From contig NC_134984.1 of NCBI RefSeq assembly GCF_050947335.1, positions 12,629,926-12,693,925 on the forward strand: a stretch of 64,000 nt of DNA. Direction: 5' to 3'. The notes below the pieces were generated by a model. That model made no database searches, had not been told where the DNA came from, and worked only from the letters and a program-made list of their open reading frames with translations. Positions 1 to 12,413 of the stretch are shown piece after piece; position 1 is the first letter of the stretch, and each line of letters starts with the position of its first letter. The DNA is from Megachile rotundata (taxonomy: Eukaryota > Arthropoda > Insecta > Hymenoptera > Megachilidae). A program made the position numbers and the translations under genes.

Positions 1-315
1 AGCAGAAATCGAAAGAAATTAAAAAACTTCACCAATTAAGAAGTTAATCGCCGCTCGACTCGATAACGAACAATCAGCCAGGTGATGCTCGACACCGGTG
101 TGCTGCGATCGATCCATCGATCGTGCCACTCTTTTCGAGCCATCCCTCGATGTTCGATAGACCCTCTCGACCTACTTCGTCCGATAATTATCAGCCGGCT
201 TAATAAAACTCCTCGTCCCTCGGATAAAGCGGATTTAATTGGCGTACGCGGCACGACTCGGACGAGATTTCAGGGTCACTTCGAGGGTCGGACTTGAACG
301 AGATGCTGCACGTGG
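1..315. other. Unique sequence, no gene seen
   Basis: Mixed-composition sequence with many TCGA and CGAT motifs. Both strands carry open frames of about 70 codons, overlapping each other, with no splice or start context. I see no gene. Confidence 0.5.
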
Positions 316-594
316 AATCTCGATGATCGAAAACAGAAATTAAGCGGAAGTCGCGTTGAAAAATTTCGTATTATTCGGGGAAATCTGAAAAAGTAGAGAC
401 GGATTTTTCAAATTTTTGATTTTAAATAAAAATTTTCAATTTTATATTTCAATCTCGATGATCGAAAATAGGAATTAAGTGGAAGCCTTTTCGCGTTGCA
501 AAATTTCGTATCATTTGGGGAAATTTAAAAATATAATTAGAGACAAATTTTTCAAATTTTTAATTTGAAATATAAATTTTCAATTTTATATTTC
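316..594 (+). repeat. Two-copy tandem duplication, about 140 bp unit
   Basis: Copy 1 (316-450) and copy 2 (451-594) both begin AATCTCGATGATCGAAAA and both end TTTTCAATTTTATATTTC. They differ by scattered substitutions and small insertions, for example an extra CCTTTT before the shared CGCGTTG. It is non-coding. The divergence suggests an old duplication. Confidence 0.85.
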
Positions 595-904
595 TTGCAG
601 AAACGATGAGTAGAAGTAAAATATTTAGGAGGGTTTATTAATTTTTAATGTACTTTATTCGTTAATTTTGAGTAGGTGAATATGTGCTGCATGAAATGTT
701 ATTTTATAGATGCTGCTATTATTTATTGATTGACTGTTATTAATTATTATTTATTGATTTATTACTGTGTCATTTATCGTTGTTATTAAATATGTGTGAA
801 TGAGATGGAAATCGTAGTTCAACCATGTGGAATGAAATTTTATATTAAAAACAAGCAAAATATTTTGGTAAAACGTTTCAAACATCATTTTTACAATCTT
901 GTTC
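595..904. other. AT-rich unique sequence
   Basis: AT-rich sequence with short TTATTGATT-type repeats near 720-770. No coding, splice or RNA-gene signal was seen. Confidence 0.45.
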
Positions 905-1900
905 TTTGATATGTACCTGATTATTGTTGTTGAAGTAATAATACACATATTTATATTGAAATTTGCAAAAATATATAACAATTAGTAAAAGTACCTATTT
1001 TGTATTATTAAGAATATATGTATGCACAAAATTTTATACTAAAAATGTAACATAACCTATCCTAACCTAATTTAACCTAAATTTTTCTGTTGGTTGAAGG
1101 AAGAGAAAATCTTCTTAAACATATCTGGTGAAATCATAATTTAGCCTAACCTAACCTTACCTAATACTCTCTGATTAATTATTGTTGTTAAAGTTATGAC
1201 ACTCATTTATATGCAAAAATATATAAAAACTGGAAAAAGTACCAATTTTGAGTAATTACCTTAATTTCTATATACTAAAAATTTTGTTGTAAAAATATAA
1301 CCCAATCTAACTTAACCTAACCTGACGTCCCCCCACTGAATCACAACTTTTGCGAAGGAATTTGTAAGAAAATATAAAAATTCTAAAAAGTACCAATTTT
1401 ATGTAATTATCTAAATTTCTATATACTAAAAATTTTGTTGTAAAAATATAACCCTATCTAACCTAACCTAACCTGACGTCCCCCCCACTGAATCACAACT
1501 TTTGCGAAGGAATTTGCAAGAAAATATAAAAATTCTAAAAAGTACAAATTTTGAGTAATTATTAATTTCTATACATATATCCAAAATTTTGTTGTAAAAA
1601 TAAAACCCAACCTAATCTAACCTAACCTAACCCGACGTCCCCCAACTTAATCACAACATTTACGAAGAAATTTGTAAGAAAATATAGAAATTCTAAAAAA
1701 TACTAATTTCCTGTAATTACCAAAATTTCAATAGACTAAAAATTGTACACTAACATATGACCTTATTTAACCTAATCTAGCCTAACATCTCCCTAATTTC
1801 TGCCATACTCAAAACCCATTTTCACAAAAAAAAAGAAAAATAAAAATTCCGAAAGGTACATACACCGTATAATCACTACAATTTCCATATACCAAAGAAT
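905..1900 (+). repeat. Satellite of about 150 bp with telomere-like CCTAA tracts
   Basis: Diverged tandem copies share, in order: an AAAATATAAAAATTCTAAAAAG-type block, a TACCAATTTT block, CTATATACTAAAAATTTTG, a CCTAACCTAACC tract, then GACGTCCCCC and CACAACTTTTGCGAAGGAA. The GACGTCC landmark occurs near 1324, 1475 and 1634, giving spacings of about 151 and 159 bp. Earlier and later copies (about 905-1180 and 1790-1900) are more decayed. CCTAA is the complement of the insect telomere repeat TTAGG, but here it is only 2-3 repeats per unit. Confidence 0.8.
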
Positions 1901-3249
1901 TCATACTAAAAATGGTCGAAAATTGACCATGCACGAATCATCACGTTTCGTATTACTCCCCAGTTAATGTTCGATACAAAGGTAGAAGGCGATTCAGGAA
2001 ACGGATCGTCGAAATGTGAATATTCACCGAAATTGCGATTACATCCCCTTAGCCGGTCGACCCGTTTAATTAACCGGCTTTACCGGAAAATCGAGAATAA
2101 CGATTCAACGATCGCGAACACCGACAACTCCACGGGGGAATGATTATAACTCGGTGTTCAACTCCTCGCATATTCATGGAAACGTAGCGGTCACGATTTA
2201 CGAGCGCGTAATGCATTTGACTCGCGCTTCCGGTCCGCCACGAAAGAAGAGTTTCCGGGAACGTGCTCCACGATGTTGGCCAGTTTAAATTTGTCGCGGT
2301 AAACGCGCGTTCTCTAGAACTAATTTTCATAGCGATTCATGTTGATTCGTTCGACTGATTATCTTACTTTTGATTTCGTTACTAATTTTCTGGTTTGCGA
2401 TTCGCTTTTACTCTGATCCCTTTTAATCTCGTTACACGAGGACTTTCGAACTGACAGACACTTTGAAACTTTGATAGTCTCAATTTAATTCGAATTTTAT
2501 TCTTCATTTTCTTATCGAAACTTCAGTCCACTCAGTTTCTTGAAAATCACATCTTTCAATAAGAGTGAAATTCGCTTAAAAAAATTACGGTGAACTATGC
2601 AAGATTCAGTTCACTTAATTTCTCTAAAAACGTATCCTTCAATACCGAACTCCGTCATTAATTTATGTATTACGGAAAGAAATCTCTCGGAACGGTAGCT
2701 CGTAAAACTCGGACTCTATAAAAGTCGCAAGATGGCTGATACACGAGCGAGTAGAGAAGCCACCCGGTCAGACAGCCATCGCCATAGTTCTGCCATTAGA
2801 ATCAATTTAAGAGTACATCGAGCTGCAACCGGCATCTCCCAAAGTCTAGAACCTTGCCGTTCAAGCTCATAAAGTCAGCAACTGCATGATCGTCGTGAAC
2901 GGAAGTCAGCCAACAAGAAATTTCCAGGTCCCGGTGAAAGGTCTCGCAAGAAATTCCGTGCTCTTACGTTTACGGCGACACCGTTAAATTCGCTAGTAAC
3001 GGTGCATTAGAGACACTTGCCGGCTTTCCTTTTACGAGCCGACATATCCAGATAGATAGCGGCGGAAGATGGCAGGACAATGCCAGGAATTAATGTCTCT
3101 TTCGACTTGTTCCCTTATCTCAATGATTTTATCCAGACATCCAGCTGCTGCGAAATCTTCTTCCCCCCTTGATGGCGTCCATTTTCCTCCATTTTCCTTC
3201 TTCAACTGTTCTGTACTTCGGTAATTCGATACCGGAATGTTTATATTAG
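1901..3249. other. Unique intergenic or intronic sequence
   Basis: No convincing exon was seen. Around 2700-3060 the sequence has an isolated TATAAAAG followed by moderately CpG-rich sequence, and a 33-codon ATG frame at 2886-2987 (MIVVNGSQPTRNF...) without other support. The remainder is featureless. Confidence 0.4.
2717..2724 (+). promoter_or_regulatory. Possible TATA box
   Basis: An exact TATAAAAG lies in mixed-composition sequence. There is no good TCAGT-type initiator about 30 bp downstream; the nearest TCAGACA starts 51 bp away. No recognised gene follows. It is a motif match only. Confidence 0.15.
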
Positions 3250-3475
3250 GCAGGGTGGAGGAAATTTAGGGATAAGATATGGATTCGAGGAAGTTGGGAA
3301 TTGCTTCACTGATTTAGAAATATAAGAACTTAGGGATTCGGGGATCTGGAAATTAGGGGTGTATGTGGACCTAGAAAATTGCAAACAGAAATTTGGGGTT
3401 ACAGGAATGTGTGAACATAGGAACCTCGAAACCTAGGAATTTGAAGATCTACAGGTTTAGAGTAGTTCATTTGTA
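3250..3475 (+). repeat. Degenerate G-rich minisatellite remnant
   Basis: Recurring pieces such as TTAGGGAT, TTAGGGATTCGGGGAT, TTTGGGGTT and CCTAGGAATTTG resemble a decayed form of the GGGAATTTGGGGATTT family that builds larger arrays further on. The period is irregular. Confidence 0.4.
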
Positions 3476-4430
3476 GCATGTCATTTTGCATATAAAACAT
3501 AAAATCTGTGAGTGAAGTTTGAGAAACATCCCCAAAGTAAACATCTTCCCCAAGAAAGTAGAATCATCACGCTCGACCAATTGTCGAAGCAAGAAGTTTG
3601 AAACGCAGCGATTTCAAGCATCGTTGAGAGCAAGAAGAATCGTCGGAGTGAAACTGTAGACGCGATTAATCGATTCCAGAGTCGTTCGTTCGTGAACCGA
3701 TTAATCGAGCAGTCGTCGATCGGCAGCGTCATAGCCCCGATGAATTTAGCAAAGCCATCGTCGCCCCGAACGTATGCTCGCGCGATAACGTAATGCCGTT
3801 CGAATGATCTCAAACGATTCCCTTGCTCGAAGCATGATCGAACCGGAATTATTTCCCGCGACAGATTGAGTAGAACCAAAATGTAATTTTCCTAAAGCCA
3901 TCCGACCCTCCCTTCCTGGCTCTACCCCCTGGCGGAACCGCGTTCCCGAGGGATGCTAACCTTTGGAATCGACTTTCCGCCAACAGCCCCGACCCCGGAT
4001 AAGCCGTATCGAGGAAGATGGATCCTTGCGTCGATTTACCCCTCTCCACGGTGACTTCGTTTCTGCGAATTACCTGGCACGCTCGTTTTTTACCACCATA
4101 ACTAACGAAACTGGATCGTTTCCTGCCAATTTCTGATAAATTTCACCCGCTCGTATCTGTGTTCACAGAATCGTCCAACCTCGTTGGTTTCTAATCTTAT
4201 TCTGTATTATATATGAGTATTTCACGATAATACTAATTTTATAACTAAGTATAATTATACTTATTTAGGTTTTAAGTTATGACGGATAAGCGGAGTTTGT
4301 GACGATTTTGCATAAACTGAATGGGCAGAGTTAGATTCGCGTTTTCTTTATAACATAATTAAACTTTTAAGGAGCAACTTAACTGTTGCACCGTGTACGA
4401 AAACAGAGGATTACTGAGTTCGCGTAGAAT
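3476..4430. other. Unique sequence, no gene seen
   Basis: Minus-strand frames of 132 and 66 codons are present, but they have no recognisable domain and no splice support. I treat the stretch as non-coding. Confidence 0.4.
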
Positions 4431-5296
4431 TCATGATGTACTTGTCTGATTACGTGTGACATCCAGTCAGGATCTACGTGTCTAACTCTGCGCGACATAT
4501 AGTCTTGTACTACTTGTCTGACTACGTGCGATATCCCGCTATGATTTACTGTCATCCATCTACCCGCTAGGTCAACCACGTTTAATATCTAGTCATAATC
4601 TACTTGTCTCACCACGCATGAGATTCAGTTTTGATCTACTGATTTGACCACGTGTGACATCTAGTCATGATCTATTTGTTTTATCACGCATGAGATCCAG
4701 TCTTGATCTACTTGTCTGACCACGCACGAGATTCAGTCAGAATCTACTTGTCTGACCACGCACGACCTGCAGATATGATTTACTTGTCTAACCACGCACG
4801 AGATCCAGTCATGATCTACTTGTCTGACCACGCACAACCTCTAGTCACGTTCTACTTGTCTGACCACATACGACTTCCAGTTATGATCCACTTGTCTGAC
4901 CACGTACGACCTGCAGATATGATTTACTTGTCTGACCACGCACGAGATACAGTCATATTCTACTTGTCTGACCACGCACAACCTCTAGTCACGTTCTACT
5001 TGTCTGACCACATACGACTTCCAGTTATGATCCACTTGTCTGACCACGTACGACCTGCAGATATGATCTACTTGTCTGACCACGCACGAGATCCAGACAT
5101 GATCTACTTGTCTGATCACGTGCGAAGTCCAATCTTGATCTACTTGTCTAACCACGTACGACCTCCAGTCACGTTCTACTTGTCTGACCTCGTACGAGCT
5201 CCAGTCATGTTCTACCCGTCTGACTTCATTGAACATCGAGTCCTAATCTACTTGTTTGACTACGTGTAACATCAACTTACGTACTACTTGATCAAC
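4431..5296 (+). repeat. 36-bp minisatellite, core CTACTTGTCTGAC (family A)
   Basis: About 24 tandem units of 36 bp with consensus parts GATCTACTTGTCTGACCACG and CACGAGATCCAGTCAT. The unit is divisible by 3 and stop-free, so it produces a spurious 188-codon frame (MIYLSDHARDSV and variants) and an antisense one. A four-unit higher-order repeat is visible: the CACGTTCTACTTG landmark recurs at 4846 and 4990, exactly 144 bp apart. The edges are more diverged than the centre. The same core recurs in reverse orientation near 28 kb and 33-34 kb. Confidence 0.93.
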
Positions 5297-7404
5297 CTTT
5301 GAAGTACGAACTTAAACCCTTTACTGTAAACAAAACTAAATGATTGCTGAGTACTGGAGTACTGTTTGTACAATGTTTCCGGAGAGTTTCAGTAGCGTCT
5401 TTTACTAAGTTACCCAATCACAGTTACTTGAAGCATCGCATGTCTTACAAAAAAATACATCGACTCCAGTAATTTCACGGATTAAAAAGGAAGCAAGATC
5501 AATATAGCTCGCGGAGTAGGAACGTTAAAGTATCCGAAAAGAAAGTTCATCAAAAGCGAGCAGCCATCGATGTACCTGAATTAACAGTCGACTATCTGTT
5601 CACCGGCCATTGGAGTTCGCGACAGAGAGTATATAGAAGAAAAAACAAAGGAGAAAAAGGAGAACGTTCAGACTGTTTCGACGTGCTCGAGACAACGCGA
5701 CCAGACGTTTCGGATAGAAATCCAGCTAGAAGCGACGGCAAACTAGAAAGGGGTGAGCACACACAGGGAACAAGGGCGAGAGAGAGAAAGAGGGCGAGAT
5801 TGTGTGCAAGAACGGGGTAAAACAGTCGCAACGTGTCCCTGTCTGCCTTTTCGTACCGTGGACGTGAAAACCAGCCTCGGCTCGCTCCATCGACGGGCAA
5901 AAGTGGTGGTGCGACAGACAGAGAGACGCCGAGTAAAAGTAACAAGCCAAAATAAACAGCCGACTGCCGATTCCTGCTGTCGCAATATTTGCAGTGGGAC
6001 CCGTGGGGACAAAACTTGATCGGCTCTGATGCCGGATAACCCGTCGCGATTCCAACGTAGAACGGCGAACGCGAACGAGAAGTTATTGTCCGCGCAACGT
6101 CTCGTCACTAATGCCGCGTTATTGCATACGATCTGACAATTTTCGAGCGATTTCATATTTCCTAGATTATCCATATATACCCTGCCGGCTCTTTCTACCC
6201 CCGAGAGTGCTTCTCCGCCTTTCGTCTCTACATCTGGGCTAACCCTCCGTCGTCGACCTCCTTTCTCGCTGCCCAGTGTTTTCCTTTCTCCCGTCCTTCG
6301 AGTCTCGTGATTGCTCGAGTGGAATCGTGTATCCGTTTCTACGTATTATTGTCACGGTTAAACAGCAAATGGAATTTGTCCTGCAATTCGCTAACGACCA
6401 TTTTCTTCCTCCCAGCACTTCGTACACGGTTTAATTTCTTTTTAAATTATAAGCCATTATTACTACTGTTCATGTACACCGCGCATTCTCTCAAGATTTA
6501 TGTAAGGTCAATTTAAATCGGGTATCTTATAAAAATAGTGACGATACGAATATTTTAGGTTAGGGTTTCATAATTTCAAGGAGCAAGAAGGTGAACTTTT
6601 TTTACTTGAAGTAGCAGAGAAAAGTGGAAGAGTAAATTTTTAGAATATTTTTTAATGTACCTTTTGATGCTTCGTATGTGTGAAACCACCTCTTTGACGT
6701 TGTTTTCCGACACCGTTTCCCACCACCGTTAACCACGCTACAACTGGAAAAATCTCGATGAATGAACGATCGGGTGCGATTTGCAGCTTACACACGGTGG
6801 AACTCATTCGTGATTCATTTAGCTGGCTGCCGGCCAAATCCGTTCAATGGTCGTCGTTGTTTCATTACCGTGAATCCGTCGTAGACACCGACGGTTCTCG
6901 TCCCTCTTTCTCCTCTTCCGCGTTCTTTTCCTGCCAATTCGAGACGTCCCCACCCTCCAGCAACCACGCCAATTTCGAACGTTTAAACGTCGATTCGCTA
7001 GGCGGTTTTCTGTTTTTCCCGTCGATCGAGCTGCTGTCGCGAGCAATAGCGGACGAACGACTAAAAATCACCGGATTCTGCTAGCTGATACGCTCACGGG
7101 CGCACAGGAATTCGTAGAATTTTTTCCGAAAGTTCGTGACGACGAGAGGCGAAACGACGGTCCTACGTTTGCGATCCTGGAATTTCATTAGTTGCTGTTT
7201 GCCTCCGGTTTTCTGAACGCAACCTTCTTCGAAACGAGTTCACGCCTCGATTTGTGAGAAATCTTCTTATTGGAATATGCATTTTATTATTTGTTTTTTT
7301 TTGGATGTTAACAGATAGGGATGTTGAGACAGGGATCTAGAGGTGTAGAGATCTAGAGAATTAAGATTTTAAAGGAGTATGAAAAGGTAGAGGAGTGATG
7401 GGTT
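5297..7404. other. Unique sequence with a purine-rich tract
   Basis: No supported gene. 5752-5810 is purine-rich (GGGCGAGAGAGAGAAAGAGG and similar). Several overlapping frames of 60-143 codons on both strands between 5590 and 7085 have no recognisable domain. A TTAGGTTAGGG motif occurs at 6555-6565. Confidence 0.4.
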
Positions 7405-7935
7405 AATGGAATGTAGGAATGTAGGGATATAGGGATTTGAGGATGTAGGGACATGTGGATGTAGGGACATGTGGATGTAGGGACATGTGGATGTAGGGAT
7501 ATGTGGATGTAGGGATATGTGGATGTAGGGATATGTGGATGTAGGGATATGTGGATGTAGGGATATGTGGATGTAGGGATATGTGGATGTAGGGATATGT
7601 GGATGTAGGGATATGTGGATGTAGGGATATGTGGACGTAGGGATATGTGGACGTAGGGATATGTGGATGTAGGGATATGTGGATGTAGGAATATGTGGAT
7701 GTAGGAATACATATGTGGATGTAGTGCTATATGGATGTAAGGATATGTGGATTTAGGGATATGTGGATTTAGGGATATGTGGATTTAGGGATATGTGGAT
7801 TTAGGGATATGTGAATGTAGACATATGTGGATGTAGTGCTACGTGGATGTAGGTATATGTGGACGTAGATATACATATGTAGATGTAGGAATATGTGGAT
7901 GTAGAGGTATGTAGATGCAGTGCTACATGGATTTT
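7405..7935 (+). repeat. 16-bp minisatellite GGGATATGTGGATGTA
   Basis: More than 30 units. The centre (about 7480-7690) is nearly homogeneous, whereas units after 7700 vary (GGATTTAG, ACATATGTGG, GTGCTA). Because 16 is not a multiple of 3, the antisense frame cycles through a 16-residue pattern (HIPTSTYPYIHISLHP), which is an artefact of the repeat. Confidence 0.93.
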
Positions 7936-9394
7936 GGAATTCGAGGATTTCGGAATGTATTAATTAGGAACACGAACCCCAACTGAAAATTATGTTGCAT
8001 ACTCCATACAAATATTTATCTAATAATAATCCCAGTATAAACACCCTAGGTTTATCTCACATTAATATCCAAGAGTATGCTATCGTTACCAATCTAATCT
8101 TACTGACCAAGAGTACGATACAAAAGAAGGTACAAGATGAATACAGAAACGTAAAATTAATATCAGCAGATAAATCGAAATGTATCACGAATCAGATCGC
8201 TGGAAGATATTCGAGGCATCGAGGCTGAAAGGGGCACTCGAGCAGAAGTTGGAGCAAAGGGGTATTCCTTGTGCCGTTTTCACGGATGCGCTAATGTACT
8301 TTTGTGATTTGCAATCCAGACGGCGAAGAGTTTACACGGCATCAACGAACGTCGGTGATTCGGCCCGGGGCCGAAGTCGTTTTGTTAATTAAAACTTTTC
8401 GAGCCGAGCGGTAACGCGAGCCCTCGCAAAGAACCACCTCTCACCGCTACACCCCTGGTTTCGTCTAATACAATTTTACGTCGTACCGGAGAGATCCGAC
8501 CGAAAAGAGAGAGCGAGAGAGAAAGAAAGAGGATCAGCTTTAACGAGATCCTCGCGAGGAAGCAATTATTTCATTGACGGACGTATCTAACTTTTGCACT
8601 GCTTCTACTTGTTTTCGCTTAACGAAGATGCAAACGCCGTTTGTCTGACTAGTTACGCCTTTACAGCTGTTTCTACTTGGCTTTTAGCTCGAGATTCCTT
8701 TGAGCAGCAGCATCTGAACTTCCCGTTTGTTTTCGGGTAGGGGAACACCGGGATGGACTTTTCACTGTCTCTTCGAATTATCTTCTGTTTCACTCCTTTT
8801 TTCGTCATTGACTACAATGTACGCTACAAGGATTCTAAACGATAATTAATCTAGGCGGAGATAAATTTAGAAGTTCACAAACTTACAATAGGGAAGTCTT
8901 TTTACAAATTCTTAAATTTATGAATCTTAACAAGTTTGAGAATTTCAGAATTTTTAAATTCAATTCATAGCAGTTATTGTATATAAAAGTGCGGGGTTGA
9001 AAATCTTTGACAGGCTCAATTCGCTGAACTGCCAGTATCATAGTAGATATTATGAAAAGCTACCAAAAGTTTTATTGCTCACAACTATTTATTCATGAAA
9101 TATCGAGGTCTGCAAATAAATCACGTAATTTATGAGGTCCGCAACCCATACATTAAATGATGTATGTTCCGCGAACTTTGATGCATAAACATATTAGTAC
9201 GGGCAGTCTATTCATAACTTTTTAGTAAGCGATCAAACGTATGTAAATGTGTATATGTCATGTGAGGAATATTGACCAACCAGAGCAACGTATCAAAGAT
9301 TAAGCAATGTATTAAAAGGTAGTTCGGTATATTTCCCCATAAGTTTCCGCAATTTAGTAGCCGCGAATTATGAAACGAAACGCGATATAATCGT
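7936..9394. other. Unique sequence, no gene seen
   Basis: Overlapping small frames near 7992-8392 lack domain or splice support. There is a short GAGA-rich run at 8505-8532 and a TATATAAAAG motif at 8980-8989 with no following gene. Confidence 0.4.
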
Positions 9395-9960
9395 AGTTAT
9401 ATTCGAAAAGCTTGACCCGATAATTGCTGGTCGATCTCGCAACCACGGCACGAGGTTGGCTTCAAAGAGTGCCGCGGCGCTATACAAACTAATTACCCGC
9501 CGATACAAAGGCGCGCCGGGCATAATGCGATTGCTGGAAAATTAACAACGTTAGCCGCGGAAGTGCTCGAATTATCGGTGTGTTCGATTAATTTATCCGA
9601 ACGAATCTGTCCAGCTTGCGGCGGCGACAGCCGAACCGGTGCACACGGATTGTTCGATCGATCGATTTCGCGGCTGAAATTCCGGCCTCTCGTAAATGAG
9701 CCACCGTTGCTTCGCGGATTATCCGAAAGGTAACCCGTTCACGCAAAACAGCGGCCGTAATAACCGGTGCCGGCCGCGAATATTATGCGAATCCGGATCG
9801 CGTAATAATGTCCGCTCCATGGGATCATCTATGAGATCCCGTGAGCGGCGGGTAAAGATTCGCGGCCATTGAAAAGGCGCTGTCTACCGTTGGACGGAGT
9901 TCTAACGGAAGCTAACTTTTAACGAGATTCGCGAGAAGGTTCCTCTTCCACGAATATTCC
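9395..9960. other. CpG-rich block, possible conserved non-coding element
   Basis: The sequence is much richer in CpG than its flanks (for example GGCGCGCCGGGC, GGTGCCGGCCGCG, GCTTGCGGCGGCGAC) and includes AATTA-type sites (ACTAATTACC, TTCGATTAATTTATCC). No long open frame runs through it, which argues against an exon. Such blocks can be regulatory or conserved sequence, but nothing here proves it. Confidence 0.3.
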
Positions 9961-10199
9961 CCTCATCGGGCCAGTCTGTGTTCTTTCAGACCGTTGTATA
10001 GCTGGATCTTAGGTTAATGCGAAGCTTAATCTACGACTTTGCTAGTTGGAAATCTTACCGAGCTTAAAAGAGCACTCTGTTCATTTTCCTCGACGCGAAC
10101 CTTTATAACGATAAGAAATATCGTTACAACCGAGTCAACGAGTTTTGGAACGATAACAGTTCCGAAACCGCGTTTCGAGTTATTTCAGGCTTGATATCT

Positions 10200-10485
10200 G
10201 CAATCTACATGATATCAATGGAAATTATTTGCACGATATAAGAGAAAATTATCTATTCGATATTCTTGAAAATAATTTATACGTTATTGGCGAATATGAT
10301 CTACGCAATATCAGCGACATATTATCTACACAATACAAAGGAAAATGATCTACACGATATAAGTGAAAATGATTCATATGTTATTGGCAAATATGACCTA
10401 TACAATATTAGCAAAAAATGATATACACTATACAAGCGAACATGATGTACCCGATACAAGTGAAAATGATTTACACGTACTAAAA
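10200..10485 (+). repeat. 24-bp diverged minisatellite
   Basis: Around 11 units of ATGATCTACACGATATAAGT plus GAAA, with substitutions. Successive units begin ATGATCTAC, ATTATCTAC, ATGATTCAT, ATGACCTAT, ATGATATAC, ATGATGTAC and ATGATTTAC. Confidence 0.8.
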
Positions 10486-12360
10486 TAGAAAAATGTCTAT
10501 TTTGAGTTAGTGGACAAATTGTAATAATAAAGATGATAGATACATATGGAAGTTCACACATGAAGGTCACACATGGTAACAATGCGAAGGTGTAAAAATG
10601 ATCAATCGAAATACACTTTCTTATATCAACGACCGTTCATCAACTGCATATGCAGTCGGCAATAAGTCATTTGTCTATTATATATGTGCGTCCATTCTCA
10701 AAGGATTAGGCCCATATGTTATCAGTCTTCGTCTAACGTTGTATACGTTTGTTTCCCCAAAAGAAATTAGCCGAGGGTTCGGTCCGGGTTCGACGATTGT
10801 TCGAGGAGAGTTTTCCGATAGAAAGTGTCGCGGGTGGCTTTATTGCGAGCGGAGCGGTGCGAACACGCCGCGTGCCGCTCGAGCCGTCCCATGAATATAC
10901 ATGAACGCGTGCGAGAACGTGTAACGAGAAATATGAATAAATATGACTTTTCTTCGCGAACGGCCATGAACGTTCTGCTCGTGGCGAGGCAAAGGTAAGC
11001 GTAGCGACGATTTTTCATTTTACGCTTGTATACATATGATAAATATCGCCGCTGTGAAATTGAAATCCTTTCGAAAAGGGACGAAAGAAGGGTTCAATTG
11101 AGCGTCACAGCGTTTATCGGAGCCCGAAGATCGTAATTGCTCGAGTAACTGGAACGGAACGCTCGGATTATCGGTGCTGATTACGATTTTAACACTCCCC
11201 CCGTACTCGGGAAACGGTGATTGTAAACGGTTATTCTTCGCCGAACAACTGCTCGTTGATTTGGATAGTTGTTGCGCGGGCAACGAGGCGAAGAAAACGG
11301 GAGAACGGAACAATTTTTGCTGTTTTGCTGCTTCTTTTCACGCAATTTCGCGGGTCAGTGGAAGGGAATGCGAATAACGAGGGAGACTCCCGGTTCTTCC
11401 CGTGTTCCCGTTTCCGTTTTACTAGTGTCCGGTCTAAAAGGCTTTTTGCGTTAATCTACGGGGAAAATAAGAATTGGAGATTCGAGATTTAAAACGGTTC
11501 TCTTCGGGGATTTAATGCAGTCGGAATTTTTTCAATTTATCAAATCTTTTCTCCTTGAAATGCTCTAACACCTTACCTACAATCGTGAGACTTAAACAAA
11601 TTTTTCTATTTTTCTGATTCCAAACTAGAAGTTGCAAATTTGAAACTTCTGGTACCTTGAAAATATCCAAATTTTTAAATCCACAAACCGTGGAGTTAAT
11701 TTCACAATCTCGAATCAACAATTTACAAATTAACATTCATTTAAAGTTACAATTTGAAACACCAACGTAAACTTCATTTATAACACTATTGAATCAGCAT
11801 TTCCCGCCATTAAAGAATAATTTCTCGATTCAACGCGGTTATAAGGGAACAGCGACCGCAGTATTAATTCTCAAATAAACGCCATAATTAGCAATCTAAA
11901 TGACGTAACGCGATCAACGGACGCCATTGTCCACGAAAACGCCGTTAATAGTAACAATGAGCCGTTCCAAGTGACAAATTCGGGCGTTGTAAAGTTCGGA
12001 GCGAGCTAGGCGTATTTGCAGCGGCGCGCGTTCATAATTCACGCGATATCGCGTTACAGGGCCAACCTGGGAAATGAACAAGTTCGCGGTTGAAACGGAG
12101 GAGCAACTGACCCGTGTCGTCGATAAAATTCTTTCACGTTACATTACACCCGACGCGAGCTCCTGTTCGATCTCATAACGCTAATGTATCGCGTGTACAG
12201 TTTACGCGTTCTTCTGCTTTTTTCGCGTCTAGCCAAGGTTTTGCGAATACCACGAACGAAAGAAATCGAATTCTAATTCTGGGAATCGTTTAGTATCGAA
12301 TATTCATTATTCTTCTGCGTTGCTTACAGTTATAACGAGAGTGTAGTCTTTTAGGGTAAT
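10486..12360. other. Unique sequence; possible splice donor at 10,993
   Basis: An AAAG/GTAAGC donor-like site follows a short ATG frame (MNKYDFSSRTAMNVLLVARQ), but there is no acceptor-bounded partner exon. A CpG-rich part lies at about 11,840-12,240. I see no supported gene. Confidence 0.35.
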
Positions 12361-12389
12361 TTTAGGTTAGGTTGCCTTGCGAATGCAAC

Positions 12390-12413
12390 AACACATATGT
12401 GGACATATGTGTT
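12390..12413. repeat. Near-perfect palindrome with 11-bp arms
   Basis: Arms AACACATATGT and ACATATGTGTT are exact reverse complements separated by GG. TTAGGTTAGG motifs lie on either side (12361-12373 and 12531-12540). Confidence 0.8.

Noticed and set aside
1440..1470. True telomere
   Set aside because: Only two or three CCTAA repeats per satellite unit, embedded between unique sequence on both sides.
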